A stretch of DNA of 46,716 bases, from contig SLRC01000002.1 of assembly GCA_007131175.1 (NCBI GenBank), positions 1 through 46,716 on the forward strand, read 5' to 3'. The translations under genes and the position numbers were made by a program. This DNA is from Syntrophomonadaceae bacterium. GTDB taxonomy: Bacteria; Bacillota; Dethiobacteria; DTU022; UBA8154. Position 1 is the first letter of the stretch. Every line of letters starts with the position of its first letter. Under the pieces are notes generated by a model, which saw only the letters and a list, made by a program, of their open reading frames with translations, did not search any database and was not told where the DNA came from. Shown here one piece after another: positions 1-8,555 of the stretch.

Positions 1-1
1 C

Positions 2-514
2 GGTTGTGAAATTATCGGCATCGTGGACCCGGTGGCATCCCAGATTCGACCTGAGACTTTCCGGGAGTTTGTGACTCCGAATTGTCAGGAAGCGAAACAG
101 GTGATTCATGATGCGGGCCGTATTTCCAGTTTATTTATCTGCGGTGATTCCACCAAAGTAATGGAAGAGCTCTGCCAGGTGGGAACACATAGTTTCGCTG
201 TTGATGAACAGATGAATATGAACTACATCCGTGAGCTGGGAGTCAAGTATGGACAGGGCTTTGCTGGAAATCTCAAGTTGACACTGGCCCTCTCCCTGGG
301 GATCATTGACCCCCGTGAGGATACAATAGTTAGTATGGCTGCAGGAGGGAACACTGGCTATACGCTGGCACCTGGCTGAGACATGCCCTTCGATGTTCCC
401 GTGGAGAACATAGACAAAGTATTGGAAGCCAAAGCATGGTTTGAGAAGTTTTACACCAAGTATCCCACGCATGTTAAACCGGCTTACCTGACCCTTGACG
501 ATATGAAAAAGTAA
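2..514 (+). CDS. UroD/MtaA-family (uroporphyrinogen decarboxylase-like) methyltransferase, 5'-truncated by the window edge, with in-frame UGA at 377-379 (candidate selenocysteine)
   Basis: Frame 2: GCEIIGIVDPVASQIRPETFREFVTP...LFICGDSTKVMEEL...HSFAVDEQMN...GYTLAPG[TGA]DMPFDVPVENIDKVLEAKAWFEKFY...DDMKK, then TAA at 512-514. Sequence on both sides of the UGA continues family-like motifs in the same frame. Confidence 0.75.
393..411 (+). promoter_or_regulatory. Candidate bacterial SECIS-like hairpin
   Basis: ATGTTC (393-398) / GAACAT (406-411) perfect 6-bp stem, 7-nt loop CCGTGGA. Loop starts 19 nt after the UGA; two more pairs possible below a G.A mismatch. Confidence 0.45.
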
Positions 515-525
515 GGGGTGATGAA

Positions 526-852
526 ATGAGTGAAAAATTAGTTGTTGATGTTCTGACCCTTGATGCCGTGCAGTGTGCGGCCTGCCAGTATATGTTTGAG
601 GCTATTTCCGCCCTGCCGGAAGATGTCAGGCAACATGTGGAGTTCAAGGAATGGACAATTAAAAACGCAGAGGGAATTGGCAAGTTCATGGAGCTGAACG
701 GAAAGGTTCTGCCCACAATTGCCATTAAGGGAGAACTGGTCTTTGAAAGTCTCATTCCAACCTTTGAAGAGCTTCTTGATGCTCTCGAAGCGAAAGCAAC
801 ATCGGAAGAATTAAAAACGGCAATTGCCAAGGCCCGGGCGGAAGCCAGTTAA
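526..852 (+). CDS. Thioredoxin-like protein with CAAC motif
   Basis: MSEKLVVDVLTLDAVQCAACQYMFEAISALP...VLPTIAIKGELVFESLIP: CxxC plus a cis-Pro-like VLPTIAI segment; RBS aaggggtgatga. Confidence 0.65.
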   Translation: MSEKLVVDVLTLDAVQCAACQYMFEAISALPEDVRQHVEFKEWTIKNAEGIGKFMELNGKVLPTIAIKGELVFESLIPTFEELLDALEAKATSEELKTAIAKARAEAS

Positions 853-922
853 AGGAAAACGAAGAAATAAGAGGGGTAGAAGGATTAATCTTCTTTTATC
901 CCTCTTTCCCTTCCTGTTTAGG

Positions 923-1792
923 ATGGTGGTTATATTGCCCTATCCCCAGTGGCTGCTCAAAAAGATACCTAATTATGATGACTTTTATCAAACCGGATGG
1001 GCACTTACGGGATTAGATACTGTATGCGAACGTGCTGCCTGTCCAAATATATACGAATGCTTTGGGGCCAGGCACCTTACATTCCTTATATTAGGCAGTA
1101 TATGCACGCGTAACTGTGCCTATTGCGCTGTGACCCATGGCCTTCCAACGGATGTGTCCATTGAAGAAGCGGACCGGGTTGTTTCTGCAGTTCTTAAATT
1201 GGATTTGACATATGTGGTTATTACTTCCGTAACCCGCGATGATCTTGAGGACGGAGGTGCATTTCACTTTGCCCGGATTGTGGAATCATTGAAGAAGCAG
1301 ACGGAAGCTGGCATAGAGGTTTTGATTCCGGATTTTGGCGGCTGCCGACTTTCCCTTAAGCGGGTGGTCAGGACAAAACCTGATGTTATAGGGCATAACC
1401 TGGAGACGGTGAGACGGCTACAAAATAAGATCAGGCCCCAAGCTGCTTATGAACTCTCCCTTTCCGTATTGCGTACGATTAAAGAAATGGATGGAACAAT
1501 ATTGACAAAGAGTGGTCTGATGCTGGGCCTTGGGGAAGAAGATGATGAAATCCTGGAAACGATGCAGGATATCCGGGAAACGGGATGTGATGTGCTTACT
1601 CTTGGTCAATACAGGCAACCGGGAGAGGAGCAAATATCGGTTAACCGATTTATAATGGAGGAAGGTTTTGAATATTTGCGTGCATCAGGTCTGGCCATGG
1701 GATTTAAAAGGGTGATTTCCGGTTCCTATGTGCGAAGTTCCTATGGTGCGGGAGAGATAAAAGATCTGCTGGAGGAAAGGTATGCTGTCTGA
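923..1792 (+). CDS. lipA: Lipoyl synthase (radical SAM)
   Basis: CERAACPNIYECFGARHLTFLILGSICTRNCAYCAVTHG...VITSVTRDDLEDGGAFHFA...GLMLGLGEEDDEI...LTLGQYRQP; start chosen inside the longer track ORF (824). Confidence 0.92.
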   Translation: MVVILPYPQWLLKKIPNYDDFYQTGWALTGLDTVCERAACPNIYECFGARHLTFLILGSICTRNCAYCAVTHGLPTDVSIEEADRVVSAVLKLDLTYVVITSVTRDDLEDGGAFHFARIVESLKKQTEAGIEVLIPDFGGCRLSLKRVVRTKPDVIGHNLETVRRLQNKIRPQAAYELSLSVLRTIKEMDGTILTKSGLMLGLGEEDDEILETMQDIRETGCDVLTLGQYRQPGEEQISVNRFIMEEGFEYLRASGLAMGFKRVISGSYVRSSYGAGEIKDLLEERYAV

Positions 1793-2603
1793 ATGGCGGA
1801 TTCTGTATAGCGGTGCCGGCGGCGGGCCTTATAACATGGCAGTGGATGAGGTTCTTTTAAACGGGGTTATCACCGGAAGTTCTCTGCCAACACTGCGTTT
1901 TTATAACTGGAAGAACGACTGCCTCTCCTTTGGTTTTTTACAAAGAGTGGATGAGCAGATTCGAAAGAACTGTGGTAAGCTTAATGTGGAGATGGTGCGG
2001 CGGCCCACCGGGGGTTATGCAGTTTTGCATGGCCGGGACCTTTGCTATAGTATTGTTGCACCGTTGGATGGTTCGCTGGCTTTTCTCCCGGAAGATGCGT
2101 CACGCCGGGTTGGGGCTGCCCTTGCCACAGGGCTCTGCCACCTTGGAGTGCCGGTTGCACTTTCCTTGCATGAAGAACGGCAAGATTATACAGTGGAAGA
2201 AATATCCTGTGCGGCAGCCGTTTCCCAAAATGAGCTAATTGTAAAAGGGAAAAAAATTGCCGGCAGTGCATCTTTGCGCCGTAAAGGATGTTATTTGCAA
2301 CACGGGTCCATATTTATGGAATATTGTGGAGAGCGCATTTCTGAGCTGCTGGGAAACGCCGCTGGCGATGCTTCCCTTAGCAGCAGGTCTGAAGGGTTAA
2401 GACAGGTATGGGATGAAAAGTTTTCTCTCATGGAGCTCATAACAGCACTTAGGGATGGCTTCAAAAGGCAGCTAAATGTAAATATGGTTCCGGCAGGACT
2501 GGGCGCTTTAGAAAGAGCAGCAACTTATGAATTAATGTACAAAAAATACACAACCCTTGATTATAGGAAGCAGCGGGGGAGGCTTTCACAGCAACATGCT
2601 TGA
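1782..2603 (+). CDS. Lipoate-protein ligase / octanoyltransferase family (LipM-like)
   Basis: MAVDEVLL, RRPTGGYAVLHGRDLCYS, SCAAAVSQNELIVKGKKIAGSASLRRKGCYLQHGSI (Cys at the LipM catalytic position). Confidence 0.85.
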   Translation: MLSEWRILYSGAGGGPYNMAVDEVLLNGVITGSSLPTLRFYNWKNDCLSFGFLQRVDEQIRKNCGKLNVEMVRRPTGGYAVLHGRDLCYSIVAPLDGSLAFLPEDASRRVGAALATGLCHLGVPVALSLHEERQDYTVEEISCAAAVSQNELIVKGKKIAGSASLRRKGCYLQHGSIFMEYCGERISELLGNAAGDASLSSRSEGLRQVWDEKFSLMELITALRDGFKRQLNVNMVPAGLGALERAATYELMYKKYTTLDYRKQRGRLSQQHA

Positions 2604-3975
2604 CCTCATAGTGATTGGCGGCGGTGCAGCAGGCTATGCAGCTGCGCTGCGAACAGCTCAGTTGGGTGGAAAAGTAATACTGGTGGAGAAAGAAAAACTG
2701 GGAGGTACCTGTTTGCACAGGGGATGTATTCCCTCCAAGGTGCTTTTTCAGCAAGCTGCAATTGTTGAGAATTACCGGACTGCTTTAAAGAGCGGGCTGT
2801 TTGAAGATGGGGGGCACATCAACCTTGAGGCCGTGGCCTGCCGCCAGGATGAAGTGATAGGGCGGCTCTTTCTTGGATTAGAGGATCTATTCAGAAAAAG
2901 AAGTATTCCGGTTATCAATGGTAGTGCCATGGTTGAGGGGCCGGGCCGTGTTCGGGTGGCAGACGATCAAGAAGTATACGAAACCAGGAACATACTCATT
3001 GCCGGAGGCTCACGGGAAAGGACCTTTCCATTTTCCGGTATGGAAGGGATCCGGGGGGCAGAGGAAAGCTTGAAACTACCCCAACAGCCATGCCGCGTAG
3101 CTGTGATCGGTGGCGGTAATACAGGCCTGGAATTAGCTGCTGCCTATGCCACCTTTGGTTTTAGCGTGACTGTTGTGGAAAAGGAAAAGGTCCTTCTTCC
3201 GGCACTGCAGGATGAAGAGATAAGTAAGTGGCTGGGGTTTTTACTTAAAAAGCGCGGTTTGAATATCCTCACCGGCACAAATATTAACAACATTGAGAAG
3301 ATAGTAAAAGACGTTAAAAGTGAACTTAAAATAATATATTCCCGTTCGGGAAAAGAGCATGTATTTTGGGTGGACCTGATCATTAACGCATCAGGACGGG
3401 AACCCTGTTTAGATAACTTTGCCCTTGACTGCCTTGGGGTTAAGCACACAGCTAATGGTATTAACGTAAACAAGCATATGGAAACAAAGGTTAAGGGAAT
3501 ATACGCAGCAGGTGATATTACCGGACCTCCCATGCTTGCCCACCGTGCCTATTTTGAGGGAATAACTGCGGCGGAAAATGTTATGGGAATGGATCGGAAG
3601 CTGGATTTGAAAGCTGTGCCTGCATGTCTGGCCGCAAGGCCCGGTGTAGCCTGGGTTGGTCTTACTGAAAAACAGGCCAGGGATGGAGGGCTAAACCCGC
3701 AGGTGGGCCGGTTTCCTTTCAGTGCCAGCGGTGCTGCCGTATTAAAAGGGGAGGAAGAAGGCTTTGTTAAGCTAATCGCCGGTGAGGACGGTATTATTCT
3801 GGGGCTGCAAGTGCTGGGTAACGCTGCGGAAGAGTTGATTATGGAAGGGACACTGGCTGTGCGCCACGGCCTCAGTGTAGAGCAGTTAAGGGAGACAATA
3901 CACCCCCACCCCACACTCCATGAATCGATTTGGGAAGTATGTCTTTCCCTGGAGGGCTTTCCTATGCATGGCTAA
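2596..3975 (+). CDS. lpdA: Dihydrolipoyl dehydrogenase
   Basis: MLDLIVIGGGAAGYAAALRTAQLGGKVILVEKEKLGGTCLHRGCIPSK; GIYAAGDITGPPMLAHRAYFEG; C-terminal HPHPTLHE. Confidence 0.93.
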   Translation: MLDLIVIGGGAAGYAAALRTAQLGGKVILVEKEKLGGTCLHRGCIPSKVLFQQAAIVENYRTALKSGLFEDGGHINLEAVACRQDEVIGRLFLGLEDLFRKRSIPVINGSAMVEGPGRVRVADDQEVYETRNILIAGGSRERTFPFSGMEGIRGAEESLKLPQQPCRVAVIGGGNTGLELAAAYATFGFSVTVVEKEKVLLPALQDEEISKWLGFLLKKRGLNILTGTNINNIEKIVKDVKSELKIIYSRSGKEHVFWVDLIINASGREPCLDNFALDCLGVKHTANGINVNKHMETKVKGIYAAGDITGPPMLAHRAYFEGITAAENVMGMDRKLDLKAVPACLAARPGVAWVGLTEKQARDGGLNPQVGRFPFSASGAAVLKGEEEGFVKLIAGEDGIILGLQVLGNAAEELIMEGTLAVRHGLSVEQLRETIHPHPTLHESIWEVCLSLEGFPMHG

Positions 3976-3999
3976 CGCATTTCAAAAGGAGAGAAGCAT

Positions 4000-4527
4000 A
4001 TGATCAGAAACATTTCTTTTATGGGTGCAAATTTACAACTGGAGGACAGTTTGTTTTATCATACTTCCTTCGATTACTGGATTAGTATAAATCGGGACGA
4101 AGGTCTGGTTACTTTTGGCCTCACCCCTGCTTCTCATATTAAGGAAGGCGGTTACCATTCATTTGAATATTTTACTCAGGAGGGGGAGACTGTAGTGCAA
4201 GGCGAGCCCTTTGCCCTGGCGATCACGGGAAAACTAAAGTATCTGGACGTGGTGGCCAGTGGGGTTATTATTTCCCTGAACAGGGAATTGGAGCAAAGCA
4301 CAGCTCCTTGCCAAAATGCGGTAGGCGACAGTTGCTGGCTCGCTTCCATACGCACAGGCAAAGAGGTAGAAATGTTACCCGACCTCATTGAATTCAGCTA
4401 TTACGTTGAACTGCTCCGCATGTACGAAATGCATCGTACCCCTCCGGGGACAAAAGGAGCCGTATCACCCACCTGCCGGAGCGTGTACGAGTCTATCCGG
4501 AAGCAAAAAGGAGTAGAGGGAGGTTGA
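4000..4527 (+). CDS. Glycine cleavage H-like (lipoyl-carrier-like) protein
   Basis: H-protein-like architecture: EGLVTFGLTPASHIKEGGYHSFEYFTQEGETVVQGEPFALAITGKLKYLDVVASGVIISLNRELE; directly after lipoate genes. The usual ESVKA context is replaced by ITGKLKY. Confidence 0.65.
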   Translation: MIRNISFMGANLQLEDSLFYHTSFDYWISINRDEGLVTFGLTPASHIKEGGYHSFEYFTQEGETVVQGEPFALAITGKLKYLDVVASGVIISLNRELEQSTAPCQNAVGDSCWLASIRTGKEVEMLPDLIEFSYYVELLRMYEMHRTPPGTKGAVSPTCRSVYESIRKQKGVEGG

Positions 4528-4531
4528 AAGC

Positions 4532-5368
4532 TTGAAATATGCTCCCGCTTTTTTCGGAGAGCTAATAGGAACTTTTATTCTGGTTTTTTTAGGTTGCAGT
4601 ACTGTAGCCGTTACCGTCCTTTTTTCAGCTCATACCAGCCTATTCCATGTTGCTATGCTCTGGGGTATGGCTGTTACGCTGGCTATCTATGCTACGCGAC
4701 ACCTATCCTGTGCCCACCTCAACCCTGCTGTTACGTTGGCGATGGTGATAAGCAGACGTATGTCCATAGATAAGTTGCCTGTATACTTGTTAGCACAATT
4801 ATGTGGAGCTTTTCTGGCGGCTGTGGCAGTTTACATGCTTTTTTCACAACCCATTGCGGAATTCGAACTGATTAACGGTATTACGCGCGGTACGCCGCAA
4901 TCTGTAGCTACAGCAATGATATTCGGTCAATTTTATCCTAACCCGACTCTGGAAATACCATTAATTATCTCTACAGGGGGAGCCTTTGCTGCTGAGGCGG
5001 TCGGAACTTTTATCTTCATTTTCATGATCCTTGCATTGACTGAGGGGTGTAATGTTGGACGCCCTGATGATAATCTTGCCCCTTTGTTTGTAGGCGTAAC
5101 GCTGGCTGTCATAATCTCGATTATCGCCCCTTTAACTCAAGCGGGCCTGAATCCAGCCAGGGATTTATCACCCCGTGTTTTTGCCTACCTGGCCGGTTGG
5201 GATGGAGTGGCTTTCCCTGAGCATTGGCATGGGTTTTTTACTGTTTATGTTCTGGGACCGCTGGCCGGTGGTACGATTGCATCATTGTTGTTTTCCTGGT
5301 TAATCCATCCCCTGATGAGGGGCAAAGATACAGAACTTAACAGTTGTTGTCCTGTTACTGATGATTAA
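4532..5368 (+). CDS. MIP-family channel (aquaglyceroporin-like)
   Basis: Two NPA boxes: CAHLNPAVTLAM and AGLNPARDLSPRVFAYLAGW; multiple hydrophobic segments. Confidence 0.92.
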   Translation: MKYAPAFFGELIGTFILVFLGCSTVAVTVLFSAHTSLFHVAMLWGMAVTLAIYATRHLSCAHLNPAVTLAMVISRRMSIDKLPVYLLAQLCGAFLAAVAVYMLFSQPIAEFELINGITRGTPQSVATAMIFGQFYPNPTLEIPLIISTGGAFAAEAVGTFIFIFMILALTEGCNVGRPDDNLAPLFVGVTLAVIISIIAPLTQAGLNPARDLSPRVFAYLAGWDGVAFPEHWHGFFTVYVLGPLAGGTIASLLFSWLIHPLMRGKDTELNSCCPVTDD

Positions 5369-5478
5369 GTGGAAAAGCATCTTTAGACGGGTCAGGAACA
5401 AAGGAATTTTAACAGTATAAAACGAATATATTTTTTGCAAATCCCTTTTTCGTTTTACTAAAGGAGCCAGGTGGAAAA

Positions 5479-5820
5479 ATGACAGCCAGGGCAAAAGTAT
5501 TTGCGGGAGCTTGTGGTTTTACCAGCGTGGTAAAAGCTACCCGCATGGATAAAAAGCATGTAAGTGTTAAAATCATATCTGCATGCGAAATGCTGCGCAA
5601 AATGAATGATGATTTAAAAATATTGGATTGGCGGCGGGATCTTTTTTGTAATATCCGTAACTCGGTGGTTTATCGTTCTGCAGACAAGTACCTTATGCAC
5701 ACTGACTGCCCTGTTCCCAGTGCCATTGTCAAAGTAATCCAGATTGAGCTTGACGGCATGGTTCCAATGGATGTTAACATGAAATTTGAAAAGATAAACG
5801 AAGATAATGATGTTTTATGA
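5479..5820 (+). CDS. Small Cys-containing conserved-type protein of unknown function (possibly DUF6951-like)
   Basis: Intact 113-aa ORF with RBS aaaggagccagg; MTARAKVFAGACGFTSVVKATRMDKKHVSVKIISACEMLRKMNDDL...DCPVPSAIVKVIQIELDG. Confidence 0.55.
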   Translation: MTARAKVFAGACGFTSVVKATRMDKKHVSVKIISACEMLRKMNDDLKILDWRRDLFCNIRNSVVYRSADKYLMHTDCPVPSAIVKVIQIELDGMVPMDVNMKFEKINEDNDVL

Positions 5821-5844
5821 TTTTGAGGATATTTAAAAGGAGGC

Positions 5845-6555
5845 TTGTTGCTAATGGTATTTGAGGCTGCCTTTTTATCTTCTTCCCTGGATAACGTGAA
5901 ATTGAAAAAAAGAATTTTGGAGCTAGGTGCTCACGAGGTTGGGATTGGCGATGTGAGTGTGGGCATTGCACCGGAGCTGTCACATATGCCACTGGCTATA
6001 TCCCTTGCCATCCAACATCCTTCTCCTCACTCTCAAAATAAAGGTGCTTACCCCTATGCCCACTTTTCCATGACAATTGACCGCCGTTTACTGGAAATTC
6101 AGCGTATTATAACCAGGGGGATACGCCGTCAGGGTTGGCGGGTTTTGCCCATCCCGCCTGATTCCTGCCGTCATGAATCCACTTTTATTTCGAGAATATT
6201 TAACCTGTTTCCTCACAAAACAGCCGCCACCTGTGCAGGCCTGGGTTGGATTGGTAAAAGCGGACTATTAATCAGTTACCGCTTCGGTCCACGTCTCAAC
6301 TGGGCCACAATTCTTACCAATGCCCCCCTGAAAGCAAGCAACAAACCGGTTAAAAAAAGTTTCTGTGACCAGTGTACCTGTTGCGTTGAAGCCTGCCCTG
6401 CCAAAGCTATTAAAAACAATAATTGGGAGTACACCACAAGTTATCGTACAATGATTGATGTTGATAAATGTGCCTCAGAACTGCAAAAAAACAGGAAACG
6501 TTACGGACAGTATGCCTGTGGTATTTGTATGCTGGTTTGTCCAAAGGGCCATTAG
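5845..6555 (+). CDS. 4Fe-4S binding protein, epoxyqueuosine reductase (QueG)-like
   Basis: TTG start with aaaggagg RBS; CAGLGWIGKSGLLIS, CDQCTCCVEACPAKAI, CGICMLVCPKG ferredoxin motifs. Confidence 0.75.
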   Translation: MLLMVFEAAFLSSSLDNVKLKKRILELGAHEVGIGDVSVGIAPELSHMPLAISLAIQHPSPHSQNKGAYPYAHFSMTIDRRLLEIQRIITRGIRRQGWRVLPIPPDSCRHESTFISRIFNLFPHKTAATCAGLGWIGKSGLLISYRFGPRLNWATILTNAPLKASNKPVKKSFCDQCTCCVEACPAKAIKNNNWEYTTSYRTMIDVDKCASELQKNRKRYGQYACGICMLVCPKGH

Positions 6556-6888
6556 GGGAAACCATTAACTTTTTTACTTCTTCTCCCCCCACCGAACAAT
6601 AATCCCCCTGTTTAAATACCATTTACATGTCAATTATGCATATTTTTTCTTTTTTCAAAGAAAAAAAAGGAAAAGCATGTTTTAAGACGAATTAATTCCA
6701 TAAAACAATAACATAAAACAGAAATTTACCATATTCATTTTTTTGCTAAGACAGGTGCTGAACCGTGTTTTGTTACTTTGGAACAATAACTTCGGAAATA
6801 TTCGAAATAAATTTGTTGCCCTTAGGAGAGTAAACAAGGTATTTAACATGGATGCAAATAACTTAAAACGGGGAAAGGGGGAATTTTC

Positions 6889-7278
6889 TTGTCGTACCAG
6901 GATGCATCAACCTACAAAGAACTTATTGAACGTGCATTCCAGGCCAGGGAAGAAAAAAATTACGGACTTGCTGTGGAGCATTTGCGACAGTCACTGGCGG
7001 GATCAATTGATATCCATTTAAAAGGACTTATTTATACGGAGTTGGTATTTCTTTATAAAGAAATGGGGAAATATTTGGAAGCAGCAGGTATGTTACAGGG
7101 TTATGTTGCGGAAAACGGGTCAGTTTTGGCACCTTCTTTGATGCATCAGTTTACATCCATGATTAATTATTTGCAGACCATAGACCAACTTTTAAAAAAG
7201 GCGGATAAACCGGAAGTTCCCTATTCCCAGGTGCCCCGTCTCATTAAGCTTCGTGCGGAAAATATATTGAGGGAATAA
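6889..7278 (+). CDS. TPR-like hypothetical protein
   Basis: TTG start, RBS ggggaaaggggg; helical repeat-like YKELIERAFQAREEKNYGLAVEHLRQSL...LYKEMGKYLEAAGMLQGY. Confidence 0.55.
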   Translation: MSYQDASTYKELIERAFQAREEKNYGLAVEHLRQSLAGSIDIHLKGLIYTELVFLYKEMGKYLEAAGMLQGYVAENGSVLAPSLMHQFTSMINYLQTIDQLLKKADKPEVPYSQVPRLIKLRAENILRE

Positions 7279-7319
7279 ATAAAAATCGCCGAACCTAATT
7301 AACAAGGGAGGAAATTCCA

Positions 7320-8279
7320 ATGAAGAGGAGTAAGGAGATAATCGGGGTGCCTGTTATCAGCATTTCAGCCGGAATACAGGTTGGGGTTGTTAAGGGGCTG
7401 GTTATAAATCCCCAGCAAAAAACTGTTGAATTTCTGCTGCTCAACGAAGAGGAAAACAGTAAAGGGATGAAAGGTATCCCCTTTCGCTACGCTGAAGGGG
7501 TTGGGGAATATGCCGTTACAGTGGAAAATGAAAGTGTGATGATGGAAATATCACGTATTGGAATCTTACAAGAACTACAGGAAAAAAATATTAACATTAT
7601 CGGCACTAAAGTTATTACCAGAAAAGGGAAGTACCTGGGCGATGCGAGCGAATATTCAATTGACATTGAGACTGGGATCCTTAAGGAAATTTATTACCAG
7701 GCCGATGATGAAAACGAATACAAAATTCCTGTTGAAAAAGTCATAACTCTGGGCACTGAAGTACTTGTAGTGGAAGTGATGGGGGCTGGTGAAGCCACTA
7801 CTTGTACTGAATCAGATCAAATAAATTTTAAAGGGGGAGATGAGAGATCATCCGGGATTCAGTGTATGGAACAAGTAATTTCTGAGCAACCTGATCCACC
7901 AAGGCCAGTAACGGAGCAAATTGAAGTTGTAACGCCTTTAGCTGGAATGTTTCAGGATATTCCAAATGAAAAGCCTGCTGCCCATGCTGTTAACCCTGCG
8001 GCCGAACAGCCTGATAAGGACACATTAAACCTCGAAGCAGGCCTCACTGAAAAGGAAATGCTGAGTTCCTCCACTCCCGGTGACCTGGATCCCGCAGACG
8101 TATTTATTCAGAGACAACGGCAGTTTTTGATCGGCAAAACCCTGCTTAAGGATCTTCAGTCAAAAGAAGGGGAGGTCATTGCCTGGGAAAATGAGTTGGT
8201 GACAGAGCACCTTTTTGACAAAGTTTACAAAATAGGAGCACAAAAGATAATGGAGCTGGCCATGTCTGTGAGGGAATAA
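7320..8279 (+). CDS. PRC-barrel domain protein
   Basis: Two PRC-barrel-like segments: GVPVISISAGIQVGVVKGLVINPQQKTVEFLLL and GTKVITRKGKYLGDASEYSIDIETGILKEIYYQ; RBS caagggaggaaa. Confidence 0.75.
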   Translation: MKRSKEIIGVPVISISAGIQVGVVKGLVINPQQKTVEFLLLNEEENSKGMKGIPFRYAEGVGEYAVTVENESVMMEISRIGILQELQEKNINIIGTKVITRKGKYLGDASEYSIDIETGILKEIYYQADDENEYKIPVEKVITLGTEVLVVEVMGAGEATTCTESDQINFKGGDERSSGIQCMEQVISEQPDPPRPVTEQIEVVTPLAGMFQDIPNEKPAAHAVNPAAEQPDKDTLNLEAGLTEKEMLSSSTPGDLDPADVFIQRQRQFLIGKTLLKDLQSKEGEVIAWENELVTEHLFDKVYKIGAQKIMELAMSVRE

Positions 8280-8426
8280 GATAAAAAAACGGAAAGAGAC
8301 CATTATGTACCCCTTTGCAGGTTTATCCTGTTAGGCCGGACTTTACTGTTGCACAATTGACCGATTTCAGTCAAATGACTGCTTTCGCCCGGACCGTTCT
8401 GAAAGGTATCGGTCAGGCCATTACAT

Positions 8427-8555
8427 AATAATTTATTTGCCGCTGCGATGCTGAACGGACAATGTCTGGGACCGGATGAAATTCTTCCCGGTATTGGTGG
8501 TGGTGTCTGTAATACTTTAGGATTGGCAGTGGGGGGGGTGAGTGATTTTTGTTGA
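8427..8555 (+). pseudogene. Decayed VanW-family gene remnant
   Basis: Frame from 8427: NNLFAAAMLNGQCLGPDEILPGIGGGVCNTLGLAVGGVSDFC*. It resembles VanW LAAxxLNGxxLxPGEx...PGIGGGVCQxxxxLxNA with the middle missing and no start. Confidence 0.5.

Noticed and set aside
23-379. Separate 118-aa protein ending at TGA 377-379, as in the ORF track
   Set aside because: Family-like sequence continues in the same frame on both sides and upstream to base 2, so it is better described as one gene with an in-frame UGA.
131-472. Minus-strand ORFs overlapping known genes (e.g. 131-472, 474-830, 10758-11171, 13343-13855, 22216-22758)
   Set aside because: They are complementary to well-supported coding sequences, with no recognisable domains and low-complexity or shadow-ORF character.
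6635-6680. TTTTTTCTTTTTTCAAAGAAAAAAAAGG hairpin as a terminator
   Set aside because: A/T-only stem with weak stability; position after the QueG-like gene is plausible but evidence is too weak to call.
6743-7021. Plus-strand ORF 6743-7021
   Set aside because: Overlaps the better-supported TPR-like ORF (6889-7278) in another frame and has no convincing RBS or domain content.
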